Origin: Peptostreptococcaceae bacterium
GTDB lineage: Bacteria; Bacillota; Clostridia; Peptostreptococcales; Peptostreptococcaceae
Length of the DNA stretch: 39,942 nt
NCBI GenBank assembly: GCA_025210335.1
Contig: JAOARY010000012.1
Span: 1 to 39,942 of the forward strand
Direction of reading: 5' to 3'
Below, one piece after another: positions 1 to 9,154 of the stretch. The translations under genes were made by a program, and so were the position numbers. The notes beneath the pieces were generated by a model. It ran no database searches. It saw nothing but the letters and a program-made list of their open reading frames with translations, and had not been told where the DNA came from. The stretch's first letter is position 1. Each line of letters starts with the position of its first letter.

Positions 1-213
1 GCTTCAAACAATTAGATTTTTTTACGCAAATTCTTTATTTTATTTTTTTGAATTTCAATCTCCATTCCCTATAGATTTAAAAATTAAAATATACTGCCCT
101 TCACAATAGATAATTCTAAAAAAATATAATTAATCCTTTGATAAAATCTAAAACTCACTTTGCTTCAAACAATTAGATTTTTTTACGCTAATTCTTTGTT
201 TTATTTTTTTGAT
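1..213. repeat. Two copies of a ~52-bp direct repeat
   Basis: Bases 1-52 recur at 162-213, with only two mismatches visible (repeat positions 27 and 37). Both copies begin GCTTCAAACAATTAG and end in a T-rich stretch. The period is 161 bp and the first copy starts exactly at the window edge, so more copies may lie upstream. No ORF covers them. They could be remnants of a duplicated intergenic segment or a dispersed repeat family. Confidence 0.85.
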
Positions 214-412
214 TTTATTGGTTTAATATTAGATATTAGTCTTTTGCGTTTTAATTTAACTGATTCGAAATGGTTTTGACTTAAAATCATTAATTAAAAT
301 GCAATAATTAATTTAATTTTCAAAATTTTTAATCTTGGATTTTTGTTACTTATCTGTTAAACTATTATTCGAATTAATATTTATACATAATACATATAAA
401 GGGGGATTTATA

Positions 413-2272
413 ATGAAATTTAAAAAGATAGTATCATCAGCTCTTATTTCTCTTATGATTCTTTCTTCAGTTTCTTTTGCTAACGAGATACCAACAAGAG
501 ACCAAATTGAAGATCAATATAAGTGGAAATTAGATCATATTTACAAAACTTCAGATGAATTTTATTCTGATTTAGAAAAACTTAGTGGAATGGTTGACGA
601 TTTTCTTATGTACGAAGGTAAGCTTAATACTGAATCTACAGTTATTAAAGCTGTAAAAGATAAAGAAAAAATGGATATATTAGCTCAAAAATTAGTTGTT
701 TTTGCAAATATGAGTTCTGATACAGATACAAATAATACAGAAGCTGCTAAAATGGTTGATAAAATAGATTCAGCACTTACAGATATGGCTTCAAAGCACG
801 CATTTTATGAAGTTGAATTATTAGAAAATGATAAATCATTTTTAGAGAAATTAGCTAGTAATTCTGATTTAGAAGGTTATGATTTTTATTTTACTAATTT
901 AGCTAAAAATAAAGATAATGCTTTGTCTAAAGGAGAAGAAAGAATTCTTGCATTAGCTTCTGAGATGGCTGCTACTCCTGAAAAAATTTATGAAGCTTAT
1001 GATTACAAAGATAGAAAAATTAAAAAAGTAAAAGATGAAAATGGAAATGAAGTATCTTTAGGTTCTTCTTATTCTACATTGTTAGAAAGTAAAAATAGAG
1101 AAGTTAGAAAGAATGCATTCATTGGCGAATTTTCTTCTTATGATGAAAATATAAATACTGTAACTGCTGCACTTGTAGGTGAAGTTAAATCAAATATATT
1201 CTATGCAAAAGCAAGAGGATATAATTCAGCATTAGAAGCATCACTAGATAACGATAATGTAAAGCCTGAAGTTTATGAAAGTTTTGTTAATGCAGTAAAT
1301 AATAATTTAGATTCTTTACACAGATATATATCTCTTAGAAAAAAATTATTAAAAATAGAAGATAAAGTTCATTATTATGATTTATATGCTCCAATAGTTG
1401 ATAGTACTTCAGATGAAATATCTTATGAAGATGCAAAAGAAATGGTAGCAAAAGCTCTTTCACCACTAGGTGAGCAATATGTTAAAGATTTAAAAGCTGG
1501 TTTAGCTGGTGGATGGGTTGATGTTTATGAAAATAAAGGTAAATATTCAGGTGCTTATTCATGGGGTGGATTTGCAACACATCCATATGTACTATTAAAT
1601 TATAACGGTAATTTAAATGCTGTTTCTACATTAGCTCATGAAATGGGACATGCATTAAATAGCTATTATTCAAATAAAACTCAACCTTATGCAAAGGCTG
1701 ATTACCCAATATTCACAGCAGAAGTTGCTTCTACTACAAACGAAGCTATAATGCTTGATTACCTTATTAAAAATGCTAAAACAAAAGAAGAAAAATTATA
1801 TCTAATAAATAATTATTTAGAACAAATAAGAGGAAGTATATATTCTCAAATAATGTATGCTGAATTTGAAAAAATGATTCATGAAGCGGTTGAAAATGGT
1901 CAAACTGTAGATGCTACTGCTGTAAAAGAAATGTGGGGCGGATTAATGGCTAAATACTATGGTGATGATTTTGAAGTAGATGAACTTGCTAAAGTTTGGT
2001 GGGCTAGAGTTCCTCACTTCTACTGGAACTTCTATGTATATAAATATGCAACAGGATTATCTTCAGGTATTATAATATCTGAAAATGTTATGAATGGTGA
2101 TCAAGAAAAAATTGATGCTTATTTAGATTTCCTAGCTGGTGGAGGATCAAATTATCCAATTGAAATGCTAAAAGCAACAGGTGTTGATTTATCAAGTCCA
2201 CAACCTGTGGAAAATGCACTTAAAAAATTCGATTCACTATTAGATGAATTTGAAAGTCTATTAGATTCATAA
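413..2272 (+). CDS. Exported M3-family oligoendopeptidase F-like zinc peptidase
   Basis: A 619-residue M3 metallopeptidase that would hydrolyse oligopeptides. The zinc site is HEMGH at residues 409-413 with the third ligand probably Glu437 in AEVAST; this is the PepF/thimet spacing. I start it at ATG 413, which follows a GGGGGATTTATA ribosome binding site; the open frame extends back to 335 without one. That start gives a clear signal peptide: KFKK, a hydrophobic core, then SVSFA before Asn. Most PepF enzymes are cytoplasmic and leaderless, so this one is predicted to act outside the membrane. No lipobox or C-terminal anchor is visible, so it is probably secreted or loosely cell-associated. 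Length is normal for the family. It is monocistronic, with a terminator just downstream. Confidence 0.93.
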   Translation: MKFKKIVSSALISLMILSSVSFANEIPTRDQIEDQYKWKLDHIYKTSDEFYSDLEKLSGMVDDFLMYEGKLNTESTVIKAVKDKEKMDILAQKLVVFANMSSDTDTNNTEAAKMVDKIDSALTDMASKHAFYEVELLENDKSFLEKLASNSDLEGYDFYFTNLAKNKDNALSKGEERILALASEMAATPEKIYEAYDYKDRKIKKVKDENGNEVSLGSSYSTLLESKNREVRKNAFIGEFSSYDENINTVTAALVGEVKSNIFYAKARGYNSALEASLDNDNVKPEVYESFVNAVNNNLDSLHRYISLRKKLLKIEDKVHYYDLYAPIVDSTSDEISYEDAKEMVAKALSPLGEQYVKDLKAGLAGGWVDVYENKGKYSGAYSWGGFATHPYVLLNYNGNLNAVSTLAHEMGHALNSYYSNKTQPYAKADYPIFTAEVASTTNEAIMLDYLIKNAKTKEEKLYLINNYLEQIRGSIYSQIMYAEFEKMIHEAVENGQTVDATAVKEMWGGLMAKYYGDDFEVDELAKVWWARVPHFYWNFYVYKYATGLSSGIIISENVMNGDQEKIDAYLDFLAGGGSNYPIEMLKATGVDLSSPQPVENALKKFDSLLDEFESLLDS

Positions 2273-2332
2273 AATCAATATAGATATATTAATTAATTTT
2301 CAAACTAAAATACAATTAAAATAAATTAAGAG

Positions 2333-2368
2333 GTAGGTACTTGGTAAGCATCCAGTACCTATTTTTTA
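2333..2368 (+). terminator. Intrinsic terminator after the oligopeptidase gene
   Basis: The arms TAGGTACTTGG and CCAGTACCTA pair across a short loop (two G-U pairs) and are followed by TTTTTT. It lies about 60 bases after the pepF-like stop codon. Confidence 0.8.
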
Positions 2369-2538
2369 ATTCTTATAAAATAAATTATCACATATCTGTG
2401 GTTAAAAATTAAAAACCCTATCTTATTAAATATATCTATCTACAAAAGATTCTCTATTGTAAATCTTAATAAAGCTTATATCTTTATATCATTTTTTATA
2501 TAATCTTACTTAGTTAGGCAAAATTATATAAAAGGGAG

Positions 2539-3858
2539 GTGTCGGTTGTAAATAGCAAAAAATTTGCAACCACAGTACATATGGCGGATTATAAAGATTT
2601 ATGGCAATCACTTAATATTGATTTAGAAAAACATGATCAACTTTGCGAGGTACTACCAAAATTCTATTCAGAAATATATTTATCTCAAGAAAATAGACCT
2701 AAAGGAATGGATTACTTCAACATGGTAGTATCTGAAATACATGGGCTTAGAATAAAAGAATTAGATGACCATAGAAAGCAAGGAAATAAAGTAATGGGAA
2801 GCTTTTGTGTATTTGTTCCAGATGAACTTGCTTTAGCAGCAAACGTTATCAATGTAGGACTATGTGCTGGGTCTGATTTTTGGCATCCAGATGGAGAAAA
2901 ATATGTTCCTCAAAACACATGTCCACTTGTAAAAGCAGCCGTTGGAGCTAAAATGGGTAATACATGTCCATATTTTAACTCTTGCGATTTACTTGTAGGT
3001 GAAACTACTTGTGATTCAAAGAAAAAAGCATGGGAAATATTAGACAAAGAAACTGATATGTATGTTATTGATCTTCCTCAAATGAAAAGAGAAAAAGATT
3101 ATGAAAGCTTTAGCGATGAACTTAAATTATTCAAAGAAAAATTAGAAGATTTAAGTGGAAATGAAATAACAGCAAATAAAGTAAAAGAGTCTATAGAACT
3201 TGTAAACGAAAAAAGAAAAGCACTTAAAAGACTTTATGATTTAAGAAAAAATGAAGCTCTTCCTATAAGCGGAAAAGATGCTCTTTTAATAAGTCAAATA
3301 GCATTTTATGATGATCCTAAAAGATTCATACAAATGACAAATGAATTATGTGATGAATTAGATCAAAGAGTTTCTAATAATGAAAGTGTATTTTCAAAAG
3401 ATACAAAAAGAATATTAGTATCAGGAACACCTATGGCTGTACCTAATTGGAAATTACATCATGTAATAGAATCAAGTGGTGGAGCGGTTGTATGTGAAGA
3501 AACATGTACAGGTTCAAGATATTTTGAAAATTATGTGTCAAATGAAGGTGAAACTTTAGAAGAACAATATAAGAATTTAGCTAATAGATATATGGGCATT
3601 AACTGTGCATGTTTTACACCTAATAACGGTAGAGTTGATGATATTATAAGACTTTATAAAGAACATAAAGCAGATGGTGTTGTTTATTTTACACTTCCAT
3701 TTTGTCAAACTTATTCAACAGAATATAAATTAGTTAAAGAAAAATTAGACAAAGAAGGAATCCCTGTAACTATGATTGAAACTGGATATTCTTTAGAAGA
3801 TGCTGGTCAACTAAAAACAAGATTAGAAGCATTCTTTGAAGTATTAGAAAATAGATAA
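2539..3858 (+). CDS. Double-cubane-cluster anaerobic reductase (HgdB/YjiM-type)
   Basis: About 439 residues of the 2-hydroxyacyl-CoA dehydratase/benzoyl-CoA reductase superfamily, in the single-subunit branch known as double-cubane-cluster proteins. These hold an [8Fe-9S]-type cluster and carry out low-potential reductions; the physiological substrate is generally unknown. Conserved cysteines appear in LCAG, NTCPLV, NTCPYF, TTCDSKKKA, CEETCTG, NCACFTPN and FCQTY, as expected for Fe-S ligands. The C-terminus GQLKTRLEAF is typical. It is followed at 34 bases by a DUF3343 gene and then by the activase, the usual set. The start is uncertain: GTG 2539 overlaps the strong AAGGGAGG site, while ATG 2581 lies in frame inside the conserved TTVHMADYKDLW stretch and has no good ribosome binding site. 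Confidence 0.92.
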   Translation: MSVVNSKKFATTVHMADYKDLWQSLNIDLEKHDQLCEVLPKFYSEIYLSQENRPKGMDYFNMVVSEIHGLRIKELDDHRKQGNKVMGSFCVFVPDELALAANVINVGLCAGSDFWHPDGEKYVPQNTCPLVKAAVGAKMGNTCPYFNSCDLLVGETTCDSKKKAWEILDKETDMYVIDLPQMKREKDYESFSDELKLFKEKLEDLSGNEITANKVKESIELVNEKRKALKRLYDLRKNEALPISGKDALLISQIAFYDDPKRFIQMTNELCDELDQRVSNNESVFSKDTKRILVSGTPMAVPNWKLHHVIESSGGAVVCEETCTGSRYFENYVSNEGETLEEQYKNLANRYMGINCACFTPNNGRVDDIIRLYKEHKADGVVYFTLPFCQTYSTEYKLVKEKLDKEGIPVTMIETGYSLEDAGQLKTRLEAFFEVLENR

Positions 3859-3892
3859 ATTAGACATAATATAAATTGAAAGGATTTATAAA

Positions 3893-4144
3893 ATGGAATA
3901 TTATATATTGTTTGAAAATCAATCTAGTGGAATGTTATTAAAAAAAATTTTGGATGAAAAAAATATACCTTTTACTATAACACCAACACCTAGAAAATTA
4001 TCAACTTGCTGTGGAATATCCATGAAAATCAACAAAGAAAATATAAATCAAATAAATAATATATTAGACGAAAATACAAGTATAAAATCATTAGGTATAA
4101 AAGAATTAGATAAATCAAATGAAAAAAAATTGTTTGATTTTTAA
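3893..4144 (+). CDS. DUF3343 small protein of the reductase operon
   Basis: An 83-residue soluble protein with the Cys-Cys-Gly motif STCCGIS at about residues 41-47, characteristic of DUF3343 (proposed sulfur or selenium carrier-like, TusA/YedF-like fold). The start ATG follows GAAAGGATTTATAAA. It sits 34 bases after the reductase and 14 before the activase, so it is co-transcribed. Its biochemical role is not established; a part in cluster assembly or sulfur delivery to the reductase is inferred only from the conserved position. Confidence 0.82.
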   Translation: MEYYILFENQSSGMLLKKILDEKNIPFTITPTPRKLSTCCGISMKINKENINQINNILDENTSIKSLGIKELDKSNEKKLFDF

Positions 4145-4158
4145 AAAGAGGTGTTTTT

Positions 4159-4923
4159 ATGTATTCAATAGGTATTGATAGTGGTTCAACTGCTACAAAA
4201 GGAGTTTTATTTGATGGACAAAATATTGTGGATAAAATAATAAGACCTACATCTTGGAGTCCAAAAACAACATCCAATGAAATATATAACGAACTACTAA
4301 ATAGAAATAATTTAGATAGATCCAAAATAAAAAAAGTAATAGGCACAGGTTATGGTAGAGTTTCTATGGACTTTATTGATAAGAGCGTAACTGAAATAAC
4401 ATGTCATTGCAAAGGTGCTTATTATTATGATAATTCAATAAGAACCATATTAGATATAGGCGGACAAGATAGCAAGGTTATTACCTTAGATGACAATGGA
4501 AATGTAAAGGAATTTCTTATGAACGATAAATGTGCAGCTGGAACAGGTAAATTCTTAAATATTATGTGCAACACCTTGGGTATTGATATTTATGATTTGG
4601 ATAATTTAGATTTTTACGATGTTAAGCCTTCTAAAATATCTAATATGTGTGCGGTATTTGCCGAATCAGAAGTAATATCACTACTTGCAAAAGGTGAAAG
4701 CAAAGATAGTATATTAAAAGGGATTATCGTATCTATTTGTAATAGAGGTTCATCATTACTCGGAAAAATCAATCAAGATTCAAAAATTGCTTTTACAGGT
4801 GGATTATCTCAATCCAATTTAATAAAGGAAACTTTAAAGCAAATAATAAAAAAAGATATAATAATTCCAAAAGATTCTCAATTTATAGGTGCTATTGGCG
4901 CTAGCATAATAGGCTATAAATAA
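4159..4923 (+). CDS. ATP-dependent activase of the double-cubane reductase (HgdC/YjiL-type)
   Basis: A 254-residue ASKHA-fold ATPase that injects low-potential electrons into its partner dehydratase or reductase, with ATP hydrolysis. Visible motifs are the phosphate-1 loop GIDSGSTATKG (residues 5-15), DIGGQDSK (99-106), CAAGTGKF with Cys125, NMCAVFAESE with Cys164, and the adenosine motif FTGGLSQ. Cys125 and Cys164 from two subunits would share one [4Fe-4S] cluster at the dimer interface, as in HgdC. The ribosome binding site is AAAAAGAGGTGTTTTT. It closes the operon and is followed by a strong hairpin. It is smaller than multidomain activases, as expected for single-partner forms. Confidence 0.93.
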   Translation: MYSIGIDSGSTATKGVLFDGQNIVDKIIRPTSWSPKTTSNEIYNELLNRNNLDRSKIKKVIGTGYGRVSMDFIDKSVTEITCHCKGAYYYDNSIRTILDIGGQDSKVITLDDNGNVKEFLMNDKCAAGTGKFLNIMCNTLGIDIYDLDNLDFYDVKPSKISNMCAVFAESEVISLLAKGESKDSILKGIIVSICNRGSSLLGKINQDSKIAFTGGLSQSNLIKETLKQIIKKDIIIPKDSQFIGAIGASIIGYK

Positions 4924-5042
4924 TATTAATTCATGACAGATATTTTTAATAAATACTAAAGGGTCAAACTAAAATAATATAAAAAAATAATATAATAATA
5001 AATTATATTACTCTAAATAAAATTCAACTAATAAACTCTAAT

Positions 5043-5077
5043 AAAAAGCTGTGGATAAAATTATCCACAGCTTTATT
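5043..5077. terminator. Bidirectional terminator between convergent genes
   Basis: AAAGCTGTGGATAA and TTATCCACAGCTTT form a perfect 14-bp inverted repeat with A-runs on one side and T-rich sequence on the other. It separates the activase (+) from the EAL-HDOD gene (-). Confidence 0.88.
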
Positions 5078-5084
5078 AATCAGT

Positions 5085-6326
5085 TTAAGCTTGTTCATAT
5101 TCTTTATTTTCTATATATACAAATAGCTCATCAGTCCAAGTTACTGCTGATATATATAGATTTTGCAGTTTTAATACATCTAATTTAAGTTCTTCTGCTA
5201 TTTCATATATTTCTTTCCACAGACCTTGTTCATAAGCTTTTATCACTTTATATATCACATTAAATGGTCCAGATTGATTTAAAAGAGCATTTTTTATATC
5301 CTTTGAAAGTGGCAATTCTTTTATTACCCCATCAAGTGGTCTATTTAATAATACGTCTACCAAAGATACTAGACCCATTAAAGATACCTCATCTGCCTTT
5401 AATCTTAAACCATCCGTATTTTTTGCAACAAGTTCTGCAAATCTAGATCTAAACATCGCCATTTTAGCAATATCTGCATTTTGACCTTTTGATATATCTG
5501 ATACCATAAGAAGTGTAAGCCATTTTTGTATACCTGCAAGTCCAAGTATTGCAAGAGCATGCTTTATTGAAGTTACTTCATTTGCAAGTCCAAACTTTGA
5601 ATTTACAAGTTTTAAAAGCTTATAAGTTAAAGCAATATCTCTTTCTATAATCTTTGAAATCTTAGGTATTTCAGGTTCAGGCTTATCCATTTCTTTAAAT
5701 ATATCAAAATAAGCAAGTTCCCCAATACTAATTTCTCTACCTTTTATAAGTTTTGGTTTGCTAAAGAAATATCCTTGATAATAAGAAAAACCTAAATCTT
5801 TTGCAAATAAATATGTTTCTCTATCTTCAACTTTTTCTGCTAAAAACTTTCTTGTATGATTTCTATGCTTTAATATTATATTTATAATATCTTCTTTTGT
5901 GTTTAACATAAAATCTACTTTTATTATATCAGCAAGATCTATAAGAGTTTGAAAATCATATCCTACCGTAAAATCATCTAATGCTATTGTATACCCTTTT
6001 GCTTTTAAAGCTCTTAATTTCCTTATAAGATCTCTATCTGGAACAACAGTCTCCAAAATTTCTACAACAATAGATTCAGGTGGAAACATAAGTGGAATTT
6101 CCTTTTTGATAAGAATTTCATCAAAATTTATAAAAGCTTTTTTTCCTTCTATTAATTGTTCCATACCAATATTGAAATATGAATTAGTAAGAAGTATAGA
6201 TGTTACCTTATCATCTGTATAATCTGTGTTAAAAAAATTATTAGGGCTATCTCTATATAAAAGCTCATAAGCAAATATATTTTCATTTTCATCTAAAATT
6301 GGTTGTCTTGCTACAAATACATCCAT
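5085..6326 (-). CDS. EAL-HDOD signalling protein (YuxH-type)
   Basis: 413 residues with an N-terminal EAL domain (about 1-200) and a C-terminal HDOD domain (about 205-400). The start ATQ-like N-terminus ARQPILDEN and YELLYR is typical of the YuxH/CdgJ group. Most residues that bind metal and c-di-GMP are present: Glu21 of ELL, the Asn of INFDE, VEILE, Asp117-Asp118 in LDDF, Lys137 in KVDF, Glu164 and Gln184 in YYQGY. A phosphodiesterase activity is therefore possible, although several EAL-HDOD proteins act as effectors without hydrolysis. HDOD modules link such proteins to motility and stress pathways; a flagellin gene lies about 32 kb away. The start ATG follows CAGGAGGAAGATATAT. Confidence 0.92.
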   Translation of the reverse strand: MDVFVARQPILDENENIFAYELLYRDSPNNFFNTDYTDDKVTSILLTNSYFNIGMEQLIEGKKAFINFDEILIKKEIPLMFPPESIVVEILETVVPDRDLIRKLRALKAKGYTIALDDFTVGYDFQTLIDLADIIKVDFMLNTKEDIINIILKHRNHTRKFLAEKVEDRETYLFAKDLGFSYYQGYFFSKPKLIKGREISIGELAYFDIFKEMDKPEPEIPKISKIIERDIALTYKLLKLVNSKFGLANEVTSIKHALAILGLAGIQKWLTLLMVSDISKGQNADIAKMAMFRSRFAELVAKNTDGLRLKADEVSLMGLVSLVDVLLNRPLDGVIKELPLSKDIKNALLNQSGPFNVIYKVIKAYEQGLWKEIYEIAEELKLDVLKLQNLYISAVTWTDELFVYIENKEYEQA

Positions 6327-6418
6327 ATATATCTTCCTCCTGTATTATCTTAAATACTAAAATCTGAAGATAAATCATATATAAATTTTACCCTAATAAT
6401 AATAATTTAATACAAATT

Positions 6419-7477
6419 TTAATTATAGACTATATTCTTCTTAAATGAATGGTTCAAATCTATAATCTTTCCAATCTTAGATACAAAATCATTAATATCG
6501 TTTTCAGTTGTATCAAAAGAAGTAACGAATCTTACTTCATTTGTTTCTTCATTTACAATGTAATAAGGGTAATCTCTAATCAATTTATCATTCCAAGCCT
6601 TTGGAATTTTTGCAAATAATATGTTTGCATCAGGCTTGCTTACATCCCTTATATCGTCAAACTCAAGTAAATTTTCATAGAGCAAAAGTGCCATTTCATT
6701 TGCTCTTTTAGCATTTTGTACCCATAAATTATTAGTCAAATAGGCCCTAAATTGTGCTGCAATAAATCTTCCCTTAGATACCAATTGCATAGCTTGTTTC
6801 ATTTTAAATAGAAAATCTTTTTTGACTTCATCATTTAAAATAATAATAGCTTCACCCATCATCATTCCATTTTTGGTTCCACCAAAAGATAATACATCAA
6901 CACCAGTTTTTGTTACCATATCTTCTAAACTAACATTTAAATGAGCTATAGCATTTGAAATTCTAGCACCATCCATATGAACTAATAAATCATTTGAATG
7001 TGCAAAATCACAAATTGCTTTAATTTCTTCTATACTGTATACAGTCCCCGTCTCAGTTGGTTGACTAAAAGCTACAGCTTTTGGTTGTATTTTATGCTTG
7101 CTTCCTTTATATTCTAAAAATCTCTTTGCTTTATTTATATCAAATTTACCATCTTGTGTTTCAAAATACAAAATCTTTGCTCCTAAAAATTTCTCAAAAG
7201 CACCACATTCATCAACATTTATATGTGTATCCTCACTACATATAACTCCTTCATAAGAATTAATCATACCTGATATTCCTATCACATTTGCAGATGTACC
7301 TGTGGTTGTAAAATAAACATCAACATCCTTATTAAATAATTTACAAAACTTATCTTTTACTTCCTTTGAATACATATCATCAGAATAAGGATTTACATGT
7401 TCTACATTAACCTTACTAAGTTCTTCTAATACATTCTTGTGTACTCCAGAAACATTATCACTTAAAAACATTTTCAT
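6419..7477 (-). CDS. ltaE: Low-specificity L-threonine aldolase
   Basis: 352 residues, fold type I PLP enzyme splitting L-threonine or allo-threonine to glycine and acetaldehyde. The PLP lysine is Lys202 in SFGGTKNGM, and the cofactor-ring aspartate is Asp169 in MDGARISNA. TTTGTSANV (57-65) builds the phosphate-binding site. The start ATG follows AAGGGGGAAATATAA. It lies 123 bases downstream of the glycine/alanine symporter that has a glycine riboswitch, with only a weak hairpin between them. Read-through would place a glycine-producing or glycine-consuming enzyme under the same glycine sensor. Confidence 0.93.
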   Translation of the reverse strand: MKMFLSDNVSGVHKNVLEELSKVNVEHVNPYSDDMYSKEVKDKFCKLFNKDVDVYFTTTGTSANVIGISGMINSYEGVICSEDTHINVDECGAFEKFLGAKILYFETQDGKFDINKAKRFLEYKGSKHKIQPKAVAFSQPTETGTVYSIEEIKAICDFAHSNDLLVHMDGARISNAIAHLNVSLEDMVTKTGVDVLSFGGTKNGMMMGEAIIILNDEVKKDFLFKMKQAMQLVSKGRFIAAQFRAYLTNNLWVQNAKRANEMALLLYENLLEFDDIRDVSKPDANILFAKIPKAWNDKLIRDYPYYIVNEETNEVRFVTSFDTTENDINDFVSKIGKIIDLNHSFKKNIVYN

Positions 7478-7512
7478 TTATATTTCCCCCTTGATATTTT
7501 AATTTTTTATAT

Positions 7513-7545
7513 AAAGATTCTTTAACCCCAAATAAAGAATCCTTT
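7513..7545 (-). terminator. Weak hairpin between symporter and aldolase genes
   Basis: Read on the minus strand, AAAGGATTCTTTA and TAAAGAATCTTT pair with one bulge across a G-rich loop, followed by TATATAAAAAATT instead of a clean U-run. It may be a partial terminator that lowers but does not stop read-through into the threonine aldolase gene. Confidence 0.45.
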
Positions 7546-7600
7546 AATCAAATTTCAAAATATAAAACAAAACTCTAATACAATATTTCTAAACCTAGTT

Positions 7601-8971
7601 CTAAGCTACATTTTTAAGCTTTTTGAAATAATTTTTAGTATCCACTTTTATAACATCTCTAAGCATTATAAGACCTATAAGATTTGGTATAGCCATAAGT
7701 CCATTTACTATATCAGCCAAAGTCCAAATTGTGCTAAGCTCTAAATATGGTCCAATTGCAATAAGTCCTATAAATATCCACTTATAAAACTTTACTTTTT
7801 TATTACCAAATAAATAAACTACGCATCTTTCTCCATAATAATTCCATCCTAAGATAGTTGTAAAAGCAAAGAAGCAAAGTCCAACATTAACTATTAAAAG
7901 TCCTAATAAATCTACTTTCATACCAGTTCTAAATGCCATCGAAGTCATTGAAGCTCCTTCATATGAAGATGACCAAAAACCAGTTATTATAAGAACTAAA
8001 CCAGTCATAGTACAAACTAATATAGTGTCAAAAAAAGTTCCTGTCATAGATATAAGACCTTGTTTAACATGTGATTTTGATTTCGCTGCTGCTGCTGCAA
8101 TAGGAGCTGAACCAAGACCCGATTCATTAGAAAATACCCCTCTTGATACCCCAGTTCTCATCGCCAAAATCATTGTTGAACCCAAAAATCCTCCAGTTGC
8201 TGCAAGTGGAGTAAATGCACCTTTGATAACTAAAGATATTGCATTTGATAATTCACTAAAATTAAGTGCTAAAATTAAAAGACTTGCTATTATATACGAC
8301 GCTGTCATAAAAGGAACTATAAGTTCTGCCGCTTTTGAAATCTTTTGAATTCCTCCTAAAGTTACAAAAGCCACTAATATAGTAAGTATGATTCCAACTA
8401 AAACTTTATTAAGTCCAAATGCTCCATTAAGACCAGTTGTTATAGAATCAACCTGAGCAAAAGTTCCTATTCCAAAGAATGCTACCATGATACCAAAGAA
8501 TGCAAATGCCTTAGCTAAAAAGCTTCCTAAAAATCCTTTTACACCTTTTTCAATATAAAACATCGGCCCCCCACAAGCACTGTTATTTTCATCAAATGTT
8601 CTATATTTTACAGAAAGCATACATTCACTGTATTTTGTAGCCATACCAAAGAATGCTGCCATCCACATCCAAAATAATGCACCAGGCCCTCCAAGCTTAA
8701 TTGCTGTTGCAACACCTACAATATTTCCTGTACCAATAGTTGCTGATAAAGCTGTACATAAAGCCTTAAAACTAGAAATGTCACCTTCTCCTTCATTAAA
8801 ATCTTTTTCATCTTTTGAAAATAAATATTTTAATGCCAAAGGTAATTTAGTAATTTGAATTAGTCCAAGTGAAAATGTTAAATAAATTCCTGTACCTACA
8901 AGTAGTATTAGTAAAGGTGGCCCCCATACTAAATTATCAATTGTTTTTAAAATTTCTGCCAATTTCGTCAT
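7601..8971 (-). CDS. Alanine/glycine:Na+ symporter (AGCS family)
   Basis: 456 residues with about ten hydrophobic segments. Family signatures are WGPPLLILLVGTGIYLTF near the N-terminus, the conserved block TALSATIGTGNIVGVATAI (residues ~74-92), and GVFSNESGLGSAPIAAAA. It imports alanine and/or glycine with sodium across the cytoplasmic membrane. The ATG follows AAGGAGAGATTCAAAT. A tandem glycine riboswitch and terminator sit about 100-370 bases upstream on the same strand, so glycine is probably a substrate. The threonine aldolase gene follows. Confidence 0.95.
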   Translation of the reverse strand: MTKLAEILKTIDNLVWGPPLLILLVGTGIYLTFSLGLIQITKLPLALKYLFSKDEKDFNEGEGDISSFKALCTALSATIGTGNIVGVATAIKLGGPGALFWMWMAAFFGMATKYSECMLSVKYRTFDENNSACGGPMFYIEKGVKGFLGSFLAKAFAFFGIMVAFFGIGTFAQVDSITTGLNGAFGLNKVLVGIILTILVAFVTLGGIQKISKAAELIVPFMTASYIIASLLILALNFSELSNAISLVIKGAFTPLAATGGFLGSTMILAMRTGVSRGVFSNESGLGSAPIAAAAAKSKSHVKQGLISMTGTFFDTILVCTMTGLVLIITGFWSSSYEGASMTSMAFRTGMKVDLLGLLIVNVGLCFFAFTTILGWNYYGERCVVYLFGNKKVKFYKWIFIGLIAIGPYLELSTIWTLADIVNGLMAIPNLIGLIMLRDVIKVDTKNYFKKLKNVA

Positions 8972-9071
8972 ATTTGAATCTCTCCTTTTTTTGATTTGTT
9001 GGCAGGAACTTAAAGCAAAGAAAATAAAAAACTCTTCATCCTTTTATTGCTTTATTTTGCTAAAGGGTATT

Positions 9072-9104
9072 AAAAAAGAGGTATTTAAATAAATAAATAC
9101 CTCC
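9072..9104 (-). terminator. Expression-platform terminator of the glycine riboswitch
   Basis: On the minus strand GAGGTATTTA, a short loop and TAAATACCTC are followed by TTTTTT. It lies between the second aptamer and the symporter start, where a riboswitch-controlled terminator is expected. Confidence 0.85.
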
Positions 9105-9154
9105 AAAGATCCAATGCAAAATACAAGCTATAAAAATATAACCTTGCCTTAAAT

